Below, in pieces: positions 4,994-6,559 of a stretch of DNA of 6,559 nucleotides. The DNA lies in assembly GCA_024408905.1 (NCBI GenBank), contig JAKSUP010000080.1, positions 1 through 6,559 of the forward strand. The letters run 5' to 3'. The position numbers and the translations under genes are program-made. The notes beneath the pieces were generated by a model, which saw only the letters and a list, made by a program, of their open reading frames with translations, made no database searches and was not told the DNA's origin. Within the stretch, counting starts at the first letter, position 1. Every line of letters starts with the position of its first letter. The DNA comes from a bacterium. GTDB lineage: Bacteria; Cyanobacteriota; Vampirovibrionia; Gastranaerophilales; Gastranaerophilaceae.

Positions 4994-5817
4994 TACTTAT
5001 CTCCTTTTACAAATATTTTACCATTAATTTGTATAATATCGTCAACTATTTTAATATTATCAATTCTTGCGTTACATTTTTTATTTTCAATTATATCAAG
5101 TGTAAATGATAAAGGATCAAGAATATTTATAAGCTTTGTGGCTCTGTCAAGAGGAATGTTTACGAGAGAACTTTCTATAGCAGTATCGGTTGCAAATATT
5201 TTCCCGTTTCTTACATCAAAGCTTGATGATAGTACAAGAATTTTGTTTCTGCGTGCCGGCATGATAGGGAAATTGTATTCTGCCAAAATATTAACCTTCC
5301 CATTTTTGATTTCTGCTCTTACATTATATATTGCAAAAACCGGATATGTGATTCTATTAGTTTTGTGAATTACTCTTTTATATTCTTCAGAACTTAGGGC
5401 GTCATTGAGAGATTTTTCATTTAATTCAAATTCATAAGCAAACTCCATATCGCTTAAAAATACAGGAGGATTTTTTGTATAGTCAATTCTGTTGTAGTCA
5501 GTTATTGTTTTAAATCTGATATTTGGTATATAAATATCTTCTATAGTGACTTTCTTGCCTGTTATATCAAGGTTTTTAAAAACACCTTTTTTCATACTTG
5601 AAAGTGTATAACCTTCAAATTTAACTTTAAATTTCGCACCGGTTTCCTTTTTTAGTTGTTTTCTGATTACTTTTTGTGCTATTGATTCTGCCAGAGGGTT
5701 CATTATTGCAAAATGTTTTTTGTTTTGTAAATATTCGGCAGATGCCGTGTCTGTTTTTGCACTAACAGGTGTAATTACAAAAAACAATATTAATAATAGT
5801 CCTAATAATTTTTTCAT
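4993..5817 (-). CDS. Exported LmeA-like (DUF2993) lipid-binding-type protein
   Basis: A 274-residue exported protein. Residues 1-20 form a signal peptide (KKLL, hydrophobic core, VSA cleavage site) and there is no further membrane helix. The rest alternates short beta strands. It contains GVFKNLDITGKKVTIEDIYI (78-97), the helix ELNEKSLNDALSSEEYKRVI (131-150) where DUF2993 proteins carry their 'lte-dLn-aL' helix, the strands KNGKVNILAEYNFPI (171-185), and a final IDNIKIVDDIIQINGKIFV (252-270). This matches the DUF2993/LmeA-like family, common in cyanobacteria and actinobacteria. Mycobacterial LmeA binds phospholipid and acts in lipomannan synthesis, a substrate not expected here. The upstream gene ends 15 bases earlier and the ribosome binding site is weak (AGAAAG). 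Family placement rests on overall pattern, so it is moderately confident; lipid binding is inferred. Confidence 0.68.
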   Translation of the reverse strand: MKKLLGLLLILFFVITPVSAKTDTASAEYLQNKKHFAIMNPLAESIAQKVIRKQLKKETGAKFKVKFEGYTLSSMKKGVFKNLDITGKKVTIEDIYIPNIRFKTITDYNRIDYTKNPPVFLSDMEFAYEFELNEKSLNDALSSEEYKRVIHKTNRITYPVFAIYNVRAEIKNGKVNILAEYNFPIMPARRNKILVLSSSFDVRNGKIFATDTAIESSLVNIPLDRATKLINILDPLSFTLDIIENKKCNARIDNIKIVDDIIQINGKIFVKGDK

Positions 5818-5832
5818 ATTTGTTATTTCTTT

Positions 5833-6435
5833 CTAATTTTCTTTAACATTTTTATAAAATTCATCTGTGATAAGCTGTGAATATCTTCTTTTTTCGTTTA
5901 TTGAAACGATAAGTTTTTCAGAGCCGTCAGATGTTTTGACGCTGGCAACAATGCCTGCTATATCACTGAATGGAAGTTTATTCACTTTTGCTTCAAATTT
6001 AGCATAAGGAACTTTTCTGCCATACACTGTCAGTGTTCCTCTGTTTGTTATTTCGACATCAGAAACAGCCTTGTATCTAAATTTGTTTGCCAAATCTTTT
6101 AATTGTGTGTCAAGATTTTGGCTTTTTATATCTTCTTGAGTTAAAAGAGGCTTTTTCTTAGAGTCTACTATACACATTTTTTGTCCGGAGTTTTTGTGAG
6201 CAGCTAAAACAGCACTGTAACCAAGTACGTTTAGGGTATTATCAATTTGGAATTCCTCATGCAAATTAGAAAAATCACCGAATCTTTTTGCATTTTCAGC
6301 AGCTCTTTCTTGGATAAAATTGTTGATATTGGTTTTGACAACTTCAACATACTTTTGACCACCTATTGCATTAAATCCAACAATTGCTAAAACTATCAAA
6401 AAAGCTCTAAAAATTATCTTAATCATTCTAAACAT
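5833..6435 (-). CDS. Membrane-anchored envelope protein of unknown function, first gene of the operon
   Basis: I do not recognise this 200-residue protein. It begins with a basic start and one hydrophobic helix (about 4-24, IKIIFRAFLIVLAIVGF), either an uncleaved anchor or a signal peptide. A charged helical stretch follows (about 30-52), then a mixed alpha/beta domain with MCIVDSKKKPLLT (87-99), the helix DTQLKDLANKF (109-119), and strands around VEITNRGTLTVYGRKVPYAKFEAKV (127-151) and KLIVSINEKRRYSQLI (174-189). The strand-rich second half suggests an extracytoplasmic domain. I chose the ATG at 6435, where AGGTG (6442-6446) lies six bases upstream. A GTG at 6444 with AGGAAG before it, or the ATG at 6426, are alternatives. 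Position at the head of the operon, before LmeA-like and GerMN genes, suggests an envelope role. Confidence 0.75.
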   Translation of the reverse strand: MFRMIKIIFRAFLIVLAIVGFNAIGGQKYVEVVKTNINNFIQERAAENAKRFGDFSNLHEEFQIDNTLNVLGYSAVLAAHKNSGQKMCIVDSKKKPLLTQEDIKSQNLDTQLKDLANKFRYKAVSDVEITNRGTLTVYGRKVPYAKFEAKVNKLPFSDIAGIVASVKTSDGSEKLIVSINEKRRYSQLITDEFYKNVKEN

Positions 6436-6438
6436 AAC

Positions 6439-6467
6439 TTGCACCTAAACTTCCTATCCTGTACAAT
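6439..6467 (+). promoter_or_regulatory. Predicted mutS promoter placing transcription start at the ATG
   Basis: TTGCAC (6439-6444) is separated by exactly 17 bases from TACAAT (6462-6467). The mutS ATG begins seven bases later at 6475, so the predicted start is at or one base before the codon. No Shine-Dalgarno sequence is present. The -35 box is weak (3 of 6). The -10 box shares bases 6466-6467 with the opposing operon promoter. Confidence 0.5.
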
Positions 6468-6494
6468 TATAACTATGACAAAACCTGAAATCAA
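6466..6494 (-). promoter_or_regulatory. Predicted sigma-70-type promoter of the six-gene operon
   Basis: On the minus strand TTGATT (6489-6494), a 17-base spacer and a perfect TATAAT (6466-6471) give the best promoter in the window. The expected transcription start is near 6459, leaving a leader of about 24 bases before the ATG at 6435, enough to hold AGGTG. The -35 box lies within codons 5-7 of the divergent mutS. Confidence 0.65.
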
Positions 6495-6559
6495 TCTAAT
6501 AAATACACAAGATTTGGAGATGGAGAAATTAACTCCTGCTATGCAGCGTTATCTTGAAA
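6475..6559 (+). CDS. mutS: DNA mismatch repair protein MutS, N-terminal fragment
   Basis: The first 28 codons of a gene that leaves the right edge. The translated start is MTKPEINLINTQ, then DLEMEKLTPAMQRYLE. The KLTPAMQRYLE segment (residues 18-28) matches the conserved opening of MutS, usually L-TPMM-QY--IK, which precedes the mismatch-recognition domain with its Phe-x-Glu motif. That motif would lie just outside the window. MutS recognises mispaired bases and recruits MutL. The roughly 15 residues before the motif are a normal extension. The gene is divergent from the six-gene operon and shares a 40-base regulatory gap with it. The identification rests on a short but distinctive stretch; MutS2-type proteins do not begin this way. 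Confidence 0.82.
   Translation, partial: MTKPEINLINTQDLEMEKLTPAMQRYLE

Noticed and set aside
5138..5368. Plus-strand frame opposite the LmeA-like gene
   Set aside because: It is an antisense shadow without a ribosome binding site or recognisable motif.

Overview
The window is AT-rich, gene-dense bacterial DNA. It carries a housekeeping kinase gene (pgk), a six-gene minus-strand operon that converges on pgk, the first 28 codons of mutS leaving the right edge, and two envelope/membrane genes at the left, one of them cut by the edge. The protein set (a cyanobacterial-looking BioY, an LmeA/DUF2993-type exported protein, a GerMN protein and an orphan HicB-like protein beside rimI), together with the low GC, suggests a non-photosynthetic relative of cyanobacteria such as the gut Gastranaerophilales (Vampirovibrionia/'Melainabacteria'). 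This assignment is from memory of such genomes and is moderately confident; no rRNA gene is present to settle it.

Layout. 1-627 (-): exported TonB_C-domain protein, 3' end outside the window. 672-1202 (-): HdeD/DUF308-like membrane protein. 1203-1610: about 400 bases without a convincing gene, packed with palindromes, a nested inverted repeat and a GC-rich double hairpin, ending in the pgk promoter and ribosome binding site. 1611-2807 (+): pgk. 2826-2859: hairpin with T tracts on both strands, serving pgk and the opposing operon. 2875-6435 (-): operon in transcription order unknown envelope protein, LmeA-like protein, GerMN protein, HicB-like protein, rimI, bioY. The first two genes are 15 bases apart and every later junction overlaps by 1-10 bases, so the six are almost certainly co-transcribed and partly translationally coupled. 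6435-6494: divergent promoter region shared by this operon and mutS. 6475-6559 (+): start of mutS.

The first three operon genes look like an envelope set (one membrane-anchored protein of unknown function, one exported lipid-binding-like protein, one membrane-anchored GerMN protein). The last three are a HicB-like protein with no visible toxin, the N-terminal acetyltransferase RimI, and a biotin-uptake component. Nothing in the sequence links these jobs beyond co-transcription.

The most notable signals are: two genes (mutS and the TonB_C protein) whose start codon sits 6-7 bases after a TACAAT box with no Shine-Dalgarno sequence, which predicts leaderless mRNAs beside genes that have ordinary ribosome binding sites; two opposing -10 boxes that physically overlap between mutS and the operon; and the repeat cluster upstream of pgk.
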